Notes: a model not told the origin generated them from the sequence alone. 64,000 bases of DNA from Cyclospora cayetanensis (GCF_002999335.1 NW_020312546.1:124001-188000), one strand, 5' to 3'. Positions 24,127 through 35,611 are shown, counted from the stretch's first letter. Translations and numbers: made by a program.

Positions 24127-25340
24127 ATGGATGCATCAGCCATGAAAGCCCGAAGTTTCCTCGGCTTCATGAGCATTCGATCGGTGGGTGGTGGCTACTC
24201 ATGACGAAACGGAATGCATACAGGCAAATCTAAAACTTCGATCTTAGGGGCTCGTTGTCGTGGCGTTATTGCAAGTTATCGTCGGCGTTTGCTTGTTCAT
24301 GTCCTTCAAGTTCATTAGGCCGAGCCTCGTGGGAGTTGGGTATTTCCTGCTGGCGACGAACTGTTTGAGCGCATTACTGGGGTGAGAATGGTTGTTTACG
24401 CTATTAAAAAAATCATGTAACAAGAGCGAATCGACGGAATATCCTCTCCTTACAGCGTCTGGGGGCTTTGGAAGAGGAACCAAACTGTTGAGATCGTTTA
24501 CCTTGCATCCTTCATTGTCAGCCTCGTCTTCCTCATTCTGGTCGTCCTGACATTTTCTGACGTCATTGAGTTGTTACCTCCCGCCCCGAAAGAAGCGGTA
24601 TTTATCCCTGTTCCCTCTTCCAACGTTCTTTTTGCGCTCATTACGGTGCATCACCCGACCTGAAGGCTCCAGCAGCAGGGTTCAGGCAGTTTGATATTGA
24701 AGCGACATACAAAGCCAGAGCACAAGCAGCGTTCAACAGACTTCGCGCCAATCCCGTTTTCGCTAGCGTTCTGCAGCATGTTCACATCGACGAGCCTTTA
24801 GATATTACAAAGTCTCTTCATCTTCCGCCCCTTGAAATTCCAAAGCTGGATATCCCAGACTATGAACACATGCCATTTGGTACGTGGGGTTGGTTCTGAT
24901 CTTTCCGCCAAGTTGCTTGTTATACTTGGCTTCTGCTCTAATAAACGCTATGTACCTCTGTTCGTTTGCATTGAATTTGTACTCATGTAACTTTTACTCA
25001 TTGCGTTTCCTTCGCAGTACCGCACGCGAATCAGACTGCTGGAGAGAGCGGTGAAGTTTCGACTGACGAGTTGCCTCCAAAGTAAGCGTCAACAGAACAA
25101 ACAGCAAAAGAGATCGCAACCAACTAATGCACTGCACTGAAATGCAAAAGTTACAAGTTGCTGAACGAACAGCAAAAGGAAGAGGTGCTGACCATTGCCA
25201 AATTACAAAAACATCGTAAGTTTTATTCCGGCAACGCTCCTTACATTGATGTATCCCCTCGATTGATATCTGTTTCAGCTTTTCAACTGGGTCTGGCGGC
25301 TGTTTTCGCCTTTGTTGCCATATTCGAGTTCTACTGGTGA
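24127..25340 (+). CDS. Tetraspanin-like four-pass membrane protein
   Basis: Seven exons in phase: 24127-24183, 24248-24381, 24456-24597, about 24690-24879, 25018-25081, 25151-25215 and 25279-25340, giving about 237 residues. There are three hydrophobic segments near the N-terminus: VVVALLQVIVGVCLFMSF, VGVGYFLLATNCLSALLG and VYLASFIVSLVFLILVVLTF. A loop of about 115 residues follows (with LRANPVFASVLQHVHIDEPL), then a last segment ending at the stop (LGLAAVFAFVAIFEFYW). Four passes with a short first loop and a large loop between passes 3 and 4 is the tetraspanin layout. However, the large loop lacks the CCG motif and conserved cysteines, so it is tetraspanin-like at best. The acceptor of exon 4 could also be at 24665, adding eight residues in frame. 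Probable surface or inner-membrane-complex protein by topology only. Confidence 0.7.
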
Positions 25341-25914
25341 GACGATAAGCTCCTTGCTTTTCCTGGAAACGCCGCAGTGGACGCCGCTGCATGTTGCGTT
25401 ACAGCCTCTGGATCGTGTCAACGTTCATAATGAACAAATGCTCGAGCTTTGACGAAATGATTGGAGCTGCAGAGCAGTAGGGCAAAACAGCCTCGTCAAA
25501 AGATTCGACACGCTAATGGCAGTCTGTCTTGAAAACAGGTTCCAGCCCCTCGTCGGAGCGCAATGAAGAATTACCGAGATCAGAGGGAGAGAAAGGCTAG
25601 AAAAAGTGGATACTGAGCAATAAAGGGTAATATGAGGAGGCTTCAACGGCCTCCTCGATGAAGAGAGCCACCGAAGGTGGCTGCGTTTCTTCCTTCACCC
25701 TGCAGGAAAGCAGTCTCATCGATCTCCTCTCGCGTCATCGCCATCTTCTTCTCTTCTTCGCCGTTTGTCTCCTCGCTCGAATCGCCAATTTACTGCTCTC
25801 CCATTAGCCATAGGCGGCATGCGTGAACCACTGCACATGCCCCTACCCTCCTCCTCCTACACTGTCGTTCCTCGTGAACTCCCATCCTGCACGCGCGCCT
25901 CCACTCTGCAAACG
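25341..25914. other. Convergent gene ends with two adjacent hairpins
   Basis: Gap between two genes that end toward each other. It holds two neighbouring perfect hairpins: GAGGAGGC/GCCTCCTC at 25634-25656 (7-base loop) and AGCCACC/GGTGGCT at 25666-25682 (3-base loop). They lie in the transcribed tails, or between them. Confidence 0.6.
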
Positions 25915-27228
25915 TCAAAGCCTCCCCTTCTGCTGCCTCTGCTTATCCAGCAACTTCTTTTGCAAAGCCTCCACGTTTTGCGCCGCTTCTTGAAACTGCT
26001 TCCGCGTGTCAACATCCACCTTGTCGCAGCGCTGTCTGAACATCCTCACCCACAAAGGAACCTTCGAAAGGAGCAAAGCGTGAGAGCGCCACACGCAGCA
26101 AACAAATGCAACGGCAAAGCGGGAGTCAGAACGCTCCCTCTTCTCTCTCCTGAACGAGGCCAGCCCATAATCATCACGCATGCAGGCTGCATGTATGCTG
26201 GTGTAGGCACACTACAGAAAATAATTCACACGCGCGCAATAACTTCAGACGACGAAGCTGGGCTTCTTCGTCATGTAATTCATGCTGTTTCGTGTGGCAA
26301 CAAGCACCCCGTGAAGCCACAACTGCAATAAAAACTTTGTTACAGTCAAAATCCTCAACGCCTCGGGGGCGAGAGACACCCAAACACTGTAGTCGACAGT
26401 TCACATGGAATAGAAACGCCACTCAAAAGCCAGACACTCCCAGAATCCTAGGCTCACAGTTCTCCCTTGACATATTCCAGGCGCTTGTTGACTGTGGAAA
26501 GCGCTTCTGTCTTGTTCTGTCTAATGAGGACAGGACCAACCATTTTATAAATTACTGCATCCGAAGCAGCAGCCTCGAGCTCCTGCATGCAATACCGACA
26601 ATACGGCGTCACGTGCGCCATGCCGCGCGCCCGTGCGAGCAGAAGGCAATTCGCACTGTAAATGCGGTGCAGGGTATACCATAGGGCTGCAGTGTATGGC
26701 GAGGAGAGGGTAGCTTCCGGATTTGCACTTCTCTCGACACATTCAGAGTCGGAAAAGCGAAGCACGACTCACTCGAATGACGGCTCCGTTTTCGTTCTGT
26801 TGCGTCGCCAAACGACTGCTGTTTCTCGTGTTTGTCTGCAGCTCTAATGGCACCCAAACAGAAAGCAGTGCAACGCGTAAGGTTGTATCACCCCAGCCCC
26901 CAATGCCCCTAGATCACAGAGAAGCGCTATGAGGAGTAGAGAATACGAAACGCAACTCATGCCCGCCTCCACTTGCAGCTGTCTGCAAGCTGGCGACACC
27001 CGTTCCTGCACTCTGAACCCGAAGGAAGGAGGGCAAGGAGCTTCTACGCAGAAACAGGCGACCTTCCGCGCACAAAGTGCACTGCCTTATGAGCAAGTCC
27101 ACACAGGCGGAGCAGGGAAGCCAGCTTTACGCAGCTGCGCAAGCTGAAATGCCTAGTGCTTTTCTGTGCTTACTTTCCAGCAGCCGATCGAACTCAGCCA
27201 TCGCCTCCTTCAGCTTTTCGTGCGACAT
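25915..27228 (-). CDS. PFDN6: Prefoldin subunit 6 (beta-type)
   Basis: Beta-type subunit of the hexameric prefoldin co-chaperone, which passes unfolded actin and tubulin to the cytosolic chaperonin. Four exons in phase: 27228-27174, 26843-26773, 26582-26458 and 26035-25915, giving 123 residues (family about 110 to 130). MSHEKLKEAMAEFDRLLEK begins the first coiled-coil helix. QQNENGAVIRELEAA leads into the hairpin core, with the diagnostic VIYKMVGPVLIRQNKTEALS and VNKRLEYVKGEL. A second helix (VDVDTRKQFQEAAQNVEAL, LQKKLLDKQRQQK) returns. The acceptor of exon 2 (ATTAG, 26843) was chosen because it alone restores the phase and the family spacing. Confidence 0.92.
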
Positions 27229-27891
27229 TCTGATAAGGGCGTCGGTTGAACGGCCGGCAGATACGTGTGGCGGGAGATTCAAATGCGCGCGCACTGGATT
27301 GCACTGCTGCTACGGCGTGCCGATACTAGTCTGGCCCCATGAAACGCCTTTATCTGCCCAGAGCGCCTTGCATGCAGGGGGGCACCCAGGATCTGGCGTG
27401 GAAAAAGAGGGTAGCACCAGGCACGCAATGAGCAAAGTCGAAGGACACAAAGAAAGGAATACGCTGCACTTTGTTTGCCGAATGTCTGTGGCAGTATCGT
27501 GGGCAAACGCTTCCCTGGTAGCGGGAGCAGCGGCAGCCGCCCCGGGGCATGAAAGCTGGTACGCACTAAGTGCTGCGAATCTCCCATTTTCAGGTACTTG
27601 TATTTGCACCATAATGACATTTACTATTGAGCGCTCTCACTGGGAAGACGTGCGGTCTGTTACGCCGACAAGACGCCAGTCTAGCTGTTGGTTCATCTGC
27701 TGTTCCCGCTACTTCTTCACCAACGGGAGTTCACCCGCCGCAGAGGCGGCCGGCTGCTCCAAAGTCATTTTCTGATATTCTCTTTATTACTGTAACACAT
27801 AAGCTCACCTACCAAGCGCTCGCGACAGCTGCGGCTCCCACGTTTCTCCGCCAGCGGCGACTGGCGAAGCTCAAGCAGTACACAGGGAGCA
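27229..27891. promoter_or_regulatory. Compact divergent upstream region (PFDN6 / TBC gene)
   Basis: Only 663 bases separate the start codons of two genes read in opposite directions, so their promoters must be shared or overlap. No core element identified with confidence. Confidence 0.5.
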
Positions 27892-30800
27892 ATGGGGGAC
27901 CCCGTGCGTCCTTCTCGAAATCTGCTCTATGAGCAACTGGCGCTCTTTCCGCCAGATATAACGCCTCTGTGCATCAATCCTCTCTGTCCGGTCAGGGGGT
28001 TTGTGGTCGACTGCGATGAAGTGCAGCTTCCTTCGAGACAACACGAGGCTCTCCCCGACGACGGAGGTAGGCGCTATTTCAGCCCTTGGAACAGTATTTC
28101 TCATTCCTTCCTCATCCGGTGTCTTCCCATCATAAGATGCCGCATGGAGGAACCGTTGCGAGTGCGCCCCTTCCGCTTATGGTCGTTTTCCAACCGAGCA
28201 GCGAGACGCGAAGCTTCAGAGCCAAATTCAAACTGTGAAAAGCATATCTCTGTGTCCAACGGTTACAAGGGGAAACGCGCGACAGTCTAGAGACAAAGAG
28301 TGCTCGAAACGTAGAAATTAGGCGTCTATGGTTCTAAGCGCTTACGCGCGTAGAACCATTCTGAACGCCCTGCAAGCCTCTTTCCGATTCTTCTCGTCTC
28401 TGCCTCTCCTTCGTCAGCGTGCACGAGCATATATCTGAATTTTTTTCTGGCGTAGCCGTAGGACCGGCAGGCTCTGTGCTATTCTTGGAGTGTGTTCTAC
28501 GTTCTGCCGCGCACGTCATGAGGACTGCCTTCTGCAACCACCGCCTCTGTCTGCTTGTTTTCCTCTCCCTCCTCAGGATGCGTAGACTGCGACATGATTG
28601 GAGACTATCGGACGCAGCTGCGGCAGTTTGACCAGTGGCGATTTTGGATCAGCACTGCGGATTTCGCCCTCCCCAGAAACAAGCAAGCTCTCAAGACGCG
28701 TATTCGGAACGGCATTCCTCCGCCTTTACGGGGAGCTGTCTGGCAGCAGCTCGTGCAAGTTGAAAAGTTCAAGCAGGAAGGTGAGGGGGGCGATTGAATG
28801 GCTGTCGCGGCGTCTTTTTCCAGGATATCGGGCATGTGCGCACAGGGGGAGCAGAGCGAGCTGATTGAACGCGGGAGGGTTGGAGGCTGAGGCACTTCAG
28901 GAAGGGCGAATGGCGGGTGTTAATGCCTCCAAATAAATTGGGCACCGTTTTCTAAATGGCGAGAGTTGTAGGGGGAGTGTTGTCAAGGACTAGTGCATTT
29001 CGTTGCGTCATGAGTCGGAACCAACATGCAGCGGTGCAGGAGGGTAGATGTCTCTAAAAAACACGCTGTCTAGACAGCGTGTTTTTTAACCGGCAGCGCC
29101 TTTTGCCACTGACTTTTTAATAATGCGCTGAATCTTCTCGCTTCGTCCATCGCGGACTGCGGCGGGAGCCTTTCTAGTCGAGGATGTAGCGCGTCTTTTC
29201 CATGCGTTTTGCTGCCCTCTCTCTGTTTCAGAAGGCATTTCCTCAGATCTCTACCTTCGCCTCAGCAGCGGTGCCGCCCCCTCTGTCACCGTTCTCTCCA
29301 TGATTGCTCGCGATGTCAATCGAACGTTTCCAAAGCACCCACTCTTCAGAGATCAGAAGGCTGCTGGACAGCAGGTGGGTACTTTGGAGTTCAGCGAGTG
29401 ACACGGCTCGCTCCCCCTCAGCAGGCTGCATGCTTTTACTCTCAGCGCGGTGAGGGGTTGGTCTCGTGAGGGAGGCTGCTTTCTCTCGACACTTGTCCTT
29501 TCTGAGCGTGGATCATGTACGAGGAGGAAGGTACCCCGATAGCGATCAGTGCAGAGACACTTTTTGCTGTGTGTGACGCCGAGGCATCTTTGCTGCTGGC
29601 ACGGGAGATTGCGATCAGTGCAGAGACACTTTTTGCTATGTGTGACGCCGAGGCATCTTTGCTGGTGGCAGGGGAGATTGCGATCAGTGCAGAGACACTA
29701 CTTGTTGTGTGTGACGCCGAGGCATCTTTGCTGGTAGCAGGGGAGGGAGAGAGTCTTTTGTGTGCTGTGCGATTTGGAGTGTCGCTCGCTAGCGACACCC
29801 TAAATCGCGACATTTCCGACTTTCCGAGGGGTTGCTGTATGTACAGCCAGCCGCAGTCGGCTCTTGGGTTGTGCCATCGGGAGTTGCCTTCTTTTCTGCT
29901 GCTGCATGCCACGAACTCGTGCTTGGCAGGCAGCGTAAACAGCACCAGCATACATAGTGCCAGCACAAATACTAGCAGCAGCTATGGGTGAGTGCCTAGT
30001 GTCGTGATTTCTGCTCTGCAAATGCGCTTTTGCGGCTCTCCCCGTTCTTTTCAGGCACTCTTCAAGGTTCTCAAGGCATACGCTGCCTTCAGTCCAGATG
30101 TCGGTAAGTCTGCGCAAAACGCTTTCGCTAGCTGCTGCGACAACGGCGTTGCAGTCAACACTTTAACGCGCTGGTATCCTCGGCCCTTACTCTCCTCTGC
30201 CGTGCAAGGATGCCTTGAATGTATCTATAGTTCTCTGTCTCTCAATATCTCTATTTCTCTCTCTCTATCTCTGTTTCTCTCTAGCTCTCTTTCTTTCGGA
30301 TCATCTCTCTCTCTCTTTCTCTCTATCTTTCGCATCATCTCTCTCTCTATCTCTCTCTATCTTTCGCATCATCTCTCTCTCTATCTCTCTCTCTCTCTTT
30401 CGCATCATCTCTCTCTCTATCTCTCTATCTTTCGCATCATCTCTCTCTCTCTTTCTCTCTCTCTTTCGCATCATCTCTCTCTCTTTCACATCATCTCTCT
30501 CTCTCTTTCGCATCATCTCTCTCTCTCTTTCCTTCATCTTTGTTTCAGGATACTGTCAAGGCATGGGCTTTGTGTGCGGCGTCTTGTTGCTGCACATGGA
30601 GGAGGCAGAGGCCTTTACGCTGCTCGCGTGTCTGCTGAAGAAATTCTGCCTGAAGGGATTGTACCAGCCTGGACTGCCTCTGCTAGACAAATACTTCTTC
30701 CAGTTTCAACGCTTGCTGCACTCCCACATGCCAGGGTATGTCTGCTTTGCACCGATGCCTTCTGTGGAGACGTCGCATGCGTTTGCGGGTTAGAAGCGAA

Positions 30801-32260
30801 CGGCGCAGAACGCCGCCAGCCGAGAAGAAGAAGAAGAAATGGCATTGTTGCGTCCCCTTTCCTGCTGCCCGCTGCTCTCTCTTCTCTGCTTTCTTTCTCT
30901 GCCTCTGTTTCAACCTTCTCTCCTTCTCTCGCAGTTGCGTTGGCAGCGGCTTCTGCACTCCCTAGGGGAGAGGGTATGCGCCTTGGAGTGCCTCGCTGTG
31001 CATGCGATTTTACTTCCATTCCGCCAGCGACTTGTGCAGCTCGCACCATTTGTTAGCCATCGTGGTGTGTCTAGGCGTGTAGTGTAATTCTCATGGACTA
31101 CCTCACGGGTCGGCTGTGTATATGTGTGTGTATTTATGTGGACGTGTATATATATATATATATATATGTATATGTATATATATGTATATATATGTATGTG
31201 TATATATATATATATGTATTTGTATGTATATATGTATGTGTGTATATATATGCATGTGTATATGCATGTGTATATATGTATGTATATGTATGCATGTACG
31301 TGTATATGTAAGCGCTTGTATGTGTATTTCTATGTGTGTATCGCGTTGCAGGCTGAGCCTCCACTTACGCTCGGAAGGCGTGGAGCCGTCTATGTATCTT
31401 TCAGGCTGGTTGCTGACGCTGTTTGGGTATAGCTTATCGCTGGAGTGCGTGGCAAGGGTATGGGATGTCTTCTTCAGAGATGGGGAGAAGATGCTCATGC
31501 GAACTGCGCTGGCGGTTCTCAAGATCTACCAGGCAAGCAGAGTTTACGCGCAGATGAAGCCCTTATGGCGAGAGCGGAGGAGGAAGCAGGAACGAGCTAT
31601 AGCATTTAGCCAACTTGGAAAATGTGCAGATGCGGGGGGGAGATACAGGGGGGGAGATAGATGGGGGAGGAAGCAGGCGTGCGCAGGGGCTGTGCCTCCT
31701 TTGTGGAGAGTGTATGTGTATATGTATATGTATGTATGTATGTATGTGTATATGTATATGTATGTATGTATGTATGTGTATGTGTATATGTATGTATGTA
31801 TGTATGTGTATATGTATATGTACATGTATGTATGTGTGTGTATATGTATGTGTATGCATATGTATATGTATATATGTGTATATGTATGTACATGTATATG
31901 TATGCATGTGTGTGTCTTTTGCTGCGCCTCGTTGCCCTCTGTCTTTCGAATGCGGCCTCTTCTTGCGTCGAAGTCTCCGACGCGTACACACTTTCGCGTG
32001 GCTGTGCACTGCGGTTCTTGAGCGTGCAGGATGAGCTGTTGTCTAATTCTTTTGAAGGCATCCTCGAAATCCTCAAGGTGGGGCCTTCCCGGGTGTCGCC
32101 TTCGCTGCTGCTCGAGACTGCGCTGCAGCTGAAAGTGCGTTCTTCCACGCTGGCAGCGTTGGAAGCGGAGTATCTGATTGCTAGAGCGGCGGCTCCGCTG
32201 GAAGCGATCCCCCCCGAGCTGAGCGACTGCCGAGAGCACCAGGATAGGGGTTTGGTGTGA
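27892..32260 (+). CDS. TBC-domain Rab GTPase-activating protein (compact form)
   Basis: Second Rab-GAP of the window. Seven exons in phase: 27892-28066, 28577-28780, 29232-29374, 30055-30103, 30549-30735, 31352-31532 and 32030-32260; 389 residues, almost all TBC domain. [19 protein letters not shown] opens the domain (about 105). [17 protein letters not shown] carries the arginine finger (Arg157). [17 protein letters not shown] carries the glutamine finger (Gln194). [20 protein letters not shown] and [19 protein letters not shown] follow, and FEGILEILK closes it. Both catalytic residues are present, so activity is expected. The first 58 residues include a Cys/Pro stretch ([16 protein letters not shown]). 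The donor of intron 6 appears to be GC rather than GT. Introns carry several tandem repeats. Confidence 0.92.
29055..29088. repeat. 34-base perfect palindrome
   Basis: Two 17-base arms with no spacer, centred on CTAG between 29071 and 29072: the left arm ends CACGCTGTCT and the right arm begins AGACAGCGTG, flanked by A6/T6. Lies in intron 2 of the TBC gene at 27892-32260. Confidence 0.95.
29538..29748. repeat. Three tandem 69-base units in an intron
   Basis: Units beginning GCGATCAGTGCAGAGACACT start at 29540, 29609 and 29678, with few differences between them. The period is 69, a multiple of three, and the plus-strand frame stays open through all copies and to 29989. The block is in intron 3 of the TBC gene. 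Confidence 0.9.
30228..30540. repeat. (TC)n array with embedded TTTCGCATCA units in an intron
   Basis: Polypyrimidine tract of about 310 bases. TCTCTCTC runs are punctuated by TTTCGCATCATC at least seven times. It ends a few bases before the acceptor of the glutamine-finger exon at 30549, so it forms an extremely long polypyrimidine tract at that splice site. Confidence 0.9.
31120..31340. repeat. (GTATAT)n array in TBC gene intron 5
   Basis: Alternating GTATATATATG-type repeat of about 220 bases, ending just before the acceptor at 31351. Confidence 0.9.
31705..31915. repeat. (TGTATA)n array in TBC gene intron 6
   Basis: About 210 bases of GTATGTATGTATGTGTATATGTATA units, several in a higher-order period of about 36 bases. 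Lies in the intron whose donor seems to be GC. Confidence 0.9.
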
Positions 32261-35200
32261 AAGCACACCTGTAGACATGCAGCATTTTTTCGTATGTTTG
32301 ACGGGCGCCGCAACTGGCATGGAGGCAGCCGCGAGGAGCCGCGCGTTCTCGGCACGTTGCGGCTTCACGCGTGCGCCTGTGCAGAGGTTGCAAAGGGGGA
32401 AAGCGACGAGAGGAGCGTATTTTCTCCTGCTTCAGCGTCAAGGAAAGTGCCGTCCTTGTGGCTTTGGCATTCTGTAGAGGGGTCAAGATATGTGCAGCTA
32501 CTCCCTTGTAGTACGTCGCTGGCGCGCGGGAGCTGCAGACTTGCGATGCTTGGCGACTATGAGTAGTGCCTACTGCTAGCGCTCTTTTGCAAAGGTTTGT
32601 TGTATTCGTTACTGGCTCATGAAAGGTTTGCCTCTCTTGAATTTTCGTGGCTCCGAAAGTGACGAGGCTTGTGTTTCTCCGTGAAAAGCATGGGCTTCGC
32701 GCGTCGTTGCGCGACATCCCTCCCCCTTGTGCCTGAGGTGCACATAGGAAGCTCCCGCCTGCGTAGCGAGCGATACACAGAACACAACGCTCGCATTCAG
32801 AGCAGAGCACGCCATGTGTCTCCTTCCCCCGGGGAATGACTGGGAGCCGCGGAGGCGAGTGCACGGACAGGCAGTCACGCTGATCTTGAAAACTCCTAGG
32901 TAGAGAGAGAGAGAGAGACTCTGTATTGTAAGTACAGACGAGTTTCGCGGTTCAGACGATCTTCGCTGAGACACGCCGGGAGCAGGGTTTGGGGGTATTT
33001 CTATAGAGAAGCTTTTCGCGAACTTTACTTTGCTGGGAACGGAGCTCCACTGCGTGCACACTAGAATTTGCGGGTGCCTGGAGTTGAAAAAGCATGCACT
33101 GGCGAGTCTTAAGCTCTCTCCCTCCTGAGCTCACAAGCTGTCAACTGCACGCTCGTTCCCAAAGTCGTGCTTGGCTAAGCTTCCAGACAGAAACTCGAGG
33201 CTTCCCCTCCGCGCCGTGCTTGCTCGTTTGCACATGCGCTGCCCATACGGCTACCCCATGTTCGCAATCTCTAGCCCATGCTCGCCATAACACTCGGCAC
33301 ACCAAAACGCCACAACAGTGCAACCTTCAGACGCTGCCCTTCACGGCTCCTGTACTGCGCCTGCCCCCCCGGTGACACATAGAGCGCGCAGGAGCTAAAC
33401 TGGACGCCTTTGCCGCTGCCGTCTTCCGTAATTATGTATCACCCTAGGCATGAGCGCTTCAGGGTGCATGACAACCTCATGAAAGTTTCAAGTGCAAGGC
33501 CGTAAAAATAGCGTGTTTCGGTGGGATAACATCCGTCACGTGCTCTCCCGTAGCCAGATATCTTGGCGGGCAGCCCACAGTACAGCCCACGCACTGCACT
33601 CCGGCGCAACGCATAGCTAGACGTGTCAAGGCAGGATACCATTGGCCTCAGCGGCGCCGCATGCACACTAGAAATGCTCGTACTCATGATGATTGCAACG
33701 CTCTGTAGAAGGGCTCTTGAGGGAGACACTCAACTCCAGGCTCGATGGAAACTTCGTAGAAAGCCGTTAAGACTGCAACAAGATTCCTGTCTTCTCCTAT
33801 TCGCACCCCTCAGGAATGCCGAAATAAGGTGAAAGGGAAAACCAGGATGCGCGTTTCCGCGCCTTCGAAGCGCTCGGAACTTTCACGTCTACTTGCACAC
33901 ACCATGCATGCAGTGCATGCGCACACAAAATTGTGATCTTGTATTGAGCTAACAGTAGTCTGCAATAGATCGTAGACATAACCAGACAGGCGATTAATCG
34001 ACGCTCTACTGCTTCTAAATTGAAGAGACGTGTTCAGCTGACAGTGTTCAGTGTTGTTTTGCCCGCTCCACTAACGGCGTTCAGCCGGTGCCTGCAGAAG
34101 GCTCAGGAACGAGACGAAAAACTAGCTGCCCGACTGAACAATGAAGCCAGTAGAGGAAGCGATAAGCCTAAGAACCTTGCCAGGCAGCAAGGAAGCACGT
34201 GCAAACGCCACAGTAAGGACAGAACGAAGTGATAGATACTAAAAAGGGGCGCTGGCTGGAATACAAGCATTGAACCATTCTCTCAGACACAGCTACAAGA
34301 ATTTGCGTCTTGGAAAGTGCTTGAGCCCAACAAATTTGAAGTACAGCACACATATTAACGCGTGCAGCAGCAAGTGGCACAATACAAGGGCCATGACTGC
34401 TCATGAGGGCGCCTCAACTCTGAGTTACTAAAAGGTTACCTACCCGAATCCCCACAAGAGCATCAATAAGCTCACAACTCTAAAGTGTTTTAGCTCTAAG
34501 GAATGGGCAATTTTCGCCAGGCTCTGAGAGGGCGCACGCCTCCCGCTTGCCATTCAAGAACTAGATACAGAACACTGAGTCATTTTCGCCAGCCCATTCT
34601 CTCTTGTGAATTCTTACAATTATCTCCTTGTTTTGGATATCCTATTGCTCTTCGGTTAATATTAATGCAAAATATAGGCTCGAACAGAAGTTATCAGCCC
34701 CGATGACAGCTCGCCTGATTCCTTCATAATGGAACGCACAGAGGGCTGGTCTTCGCTGTGTGTAGAAATGGCATGCATTTTGCTCCTTCTCTCCGCGTAA
34801 ATTTCCCTTTCATTCTTCTCCATCTGACTTTAATGCCTTCCTATCCGCTTCTCCTGGCAGATTCACTCAATAGCAGGTGCTCATCCTCGCGAACTCCTCC
34901 GTTGCAGCCGCGGGCCGGCTAGCCCCCGACACGCCATCCAGTACGTATGCTAGGCTCCTAATTCCCTAACATCGAACTCTTAGATGGGCATTTTTAGTGT
35001 ATGGAATCTGCTCGCGCGTGGCAGCAACGCGTGATCGTAGGGGCGTGCTCTCTTGCTCTCGCTCGCGTTGCATCTACGCTGTCGATGCTCCGCCGGGTGG
35101 CAGCATTCGTAGAAGCCAAGGAAGCAGCGCACAGCAACAGCCTTTATCTACGGGTAGACACGCAATTGCTGCAATTCTAACAGGTCGTGCTGAGTGGTGG

Positions 35201-35611
35201 GAGGAAATTCATAACTTCGTTCTGAACGAGCATGGCGTCGGGGGCAGGAGTATCGACGCGCACTGTAAATCTCTCAACGAGGACAAGCGACCTCATGGCA
35301 GCGCACCACTCTTAGAACCTTACCACTGCATGCACATACGAACGTGCAGTGGCAATGGTCATCCTACTGCGCCTTTAAGTAAAGCATCTAGCTTTCCGGT
35401 GACACCGCTCTAACGGGAGTGCAAGCAGGGGGAAGGGGGGGGAAGGGCGGAGATTTCGTATGTCAGGGTGCTCGTGTTGCGGTTGCTCTTTCTCTCTCTC
35501 CTTTCGCTGACTGCAGGCATTTGTGCGAAACGACCCTCTCTGCCACCTCATGCCTATGCCGCAAGACCAGCAGAAGCGGCAGTCGGCTCTCCCTAGTGCT
35601 TCTTCTCCGAG
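32261..35611. other. Intergenic region of 3.35 kb
   Basis: Gap between two plus-strand genes. I find only short open frames without supporting splice signals. One at 34080-34220 encodes a charged helical stretch (RCLQKAQERDEKLAARLNNE) but has no ATG in frame and no partner exon. A weak acceptor near 35517 could belong to a 5' UTR exon of the next gene. Confidence 0.45.

Noticed and set aside
30301..30537. Arg/Glu-rich minus-strand frame ([17 protein letters not shown])
   Set aside because: Translation of the (TC)n intron array read from the opposite strand.
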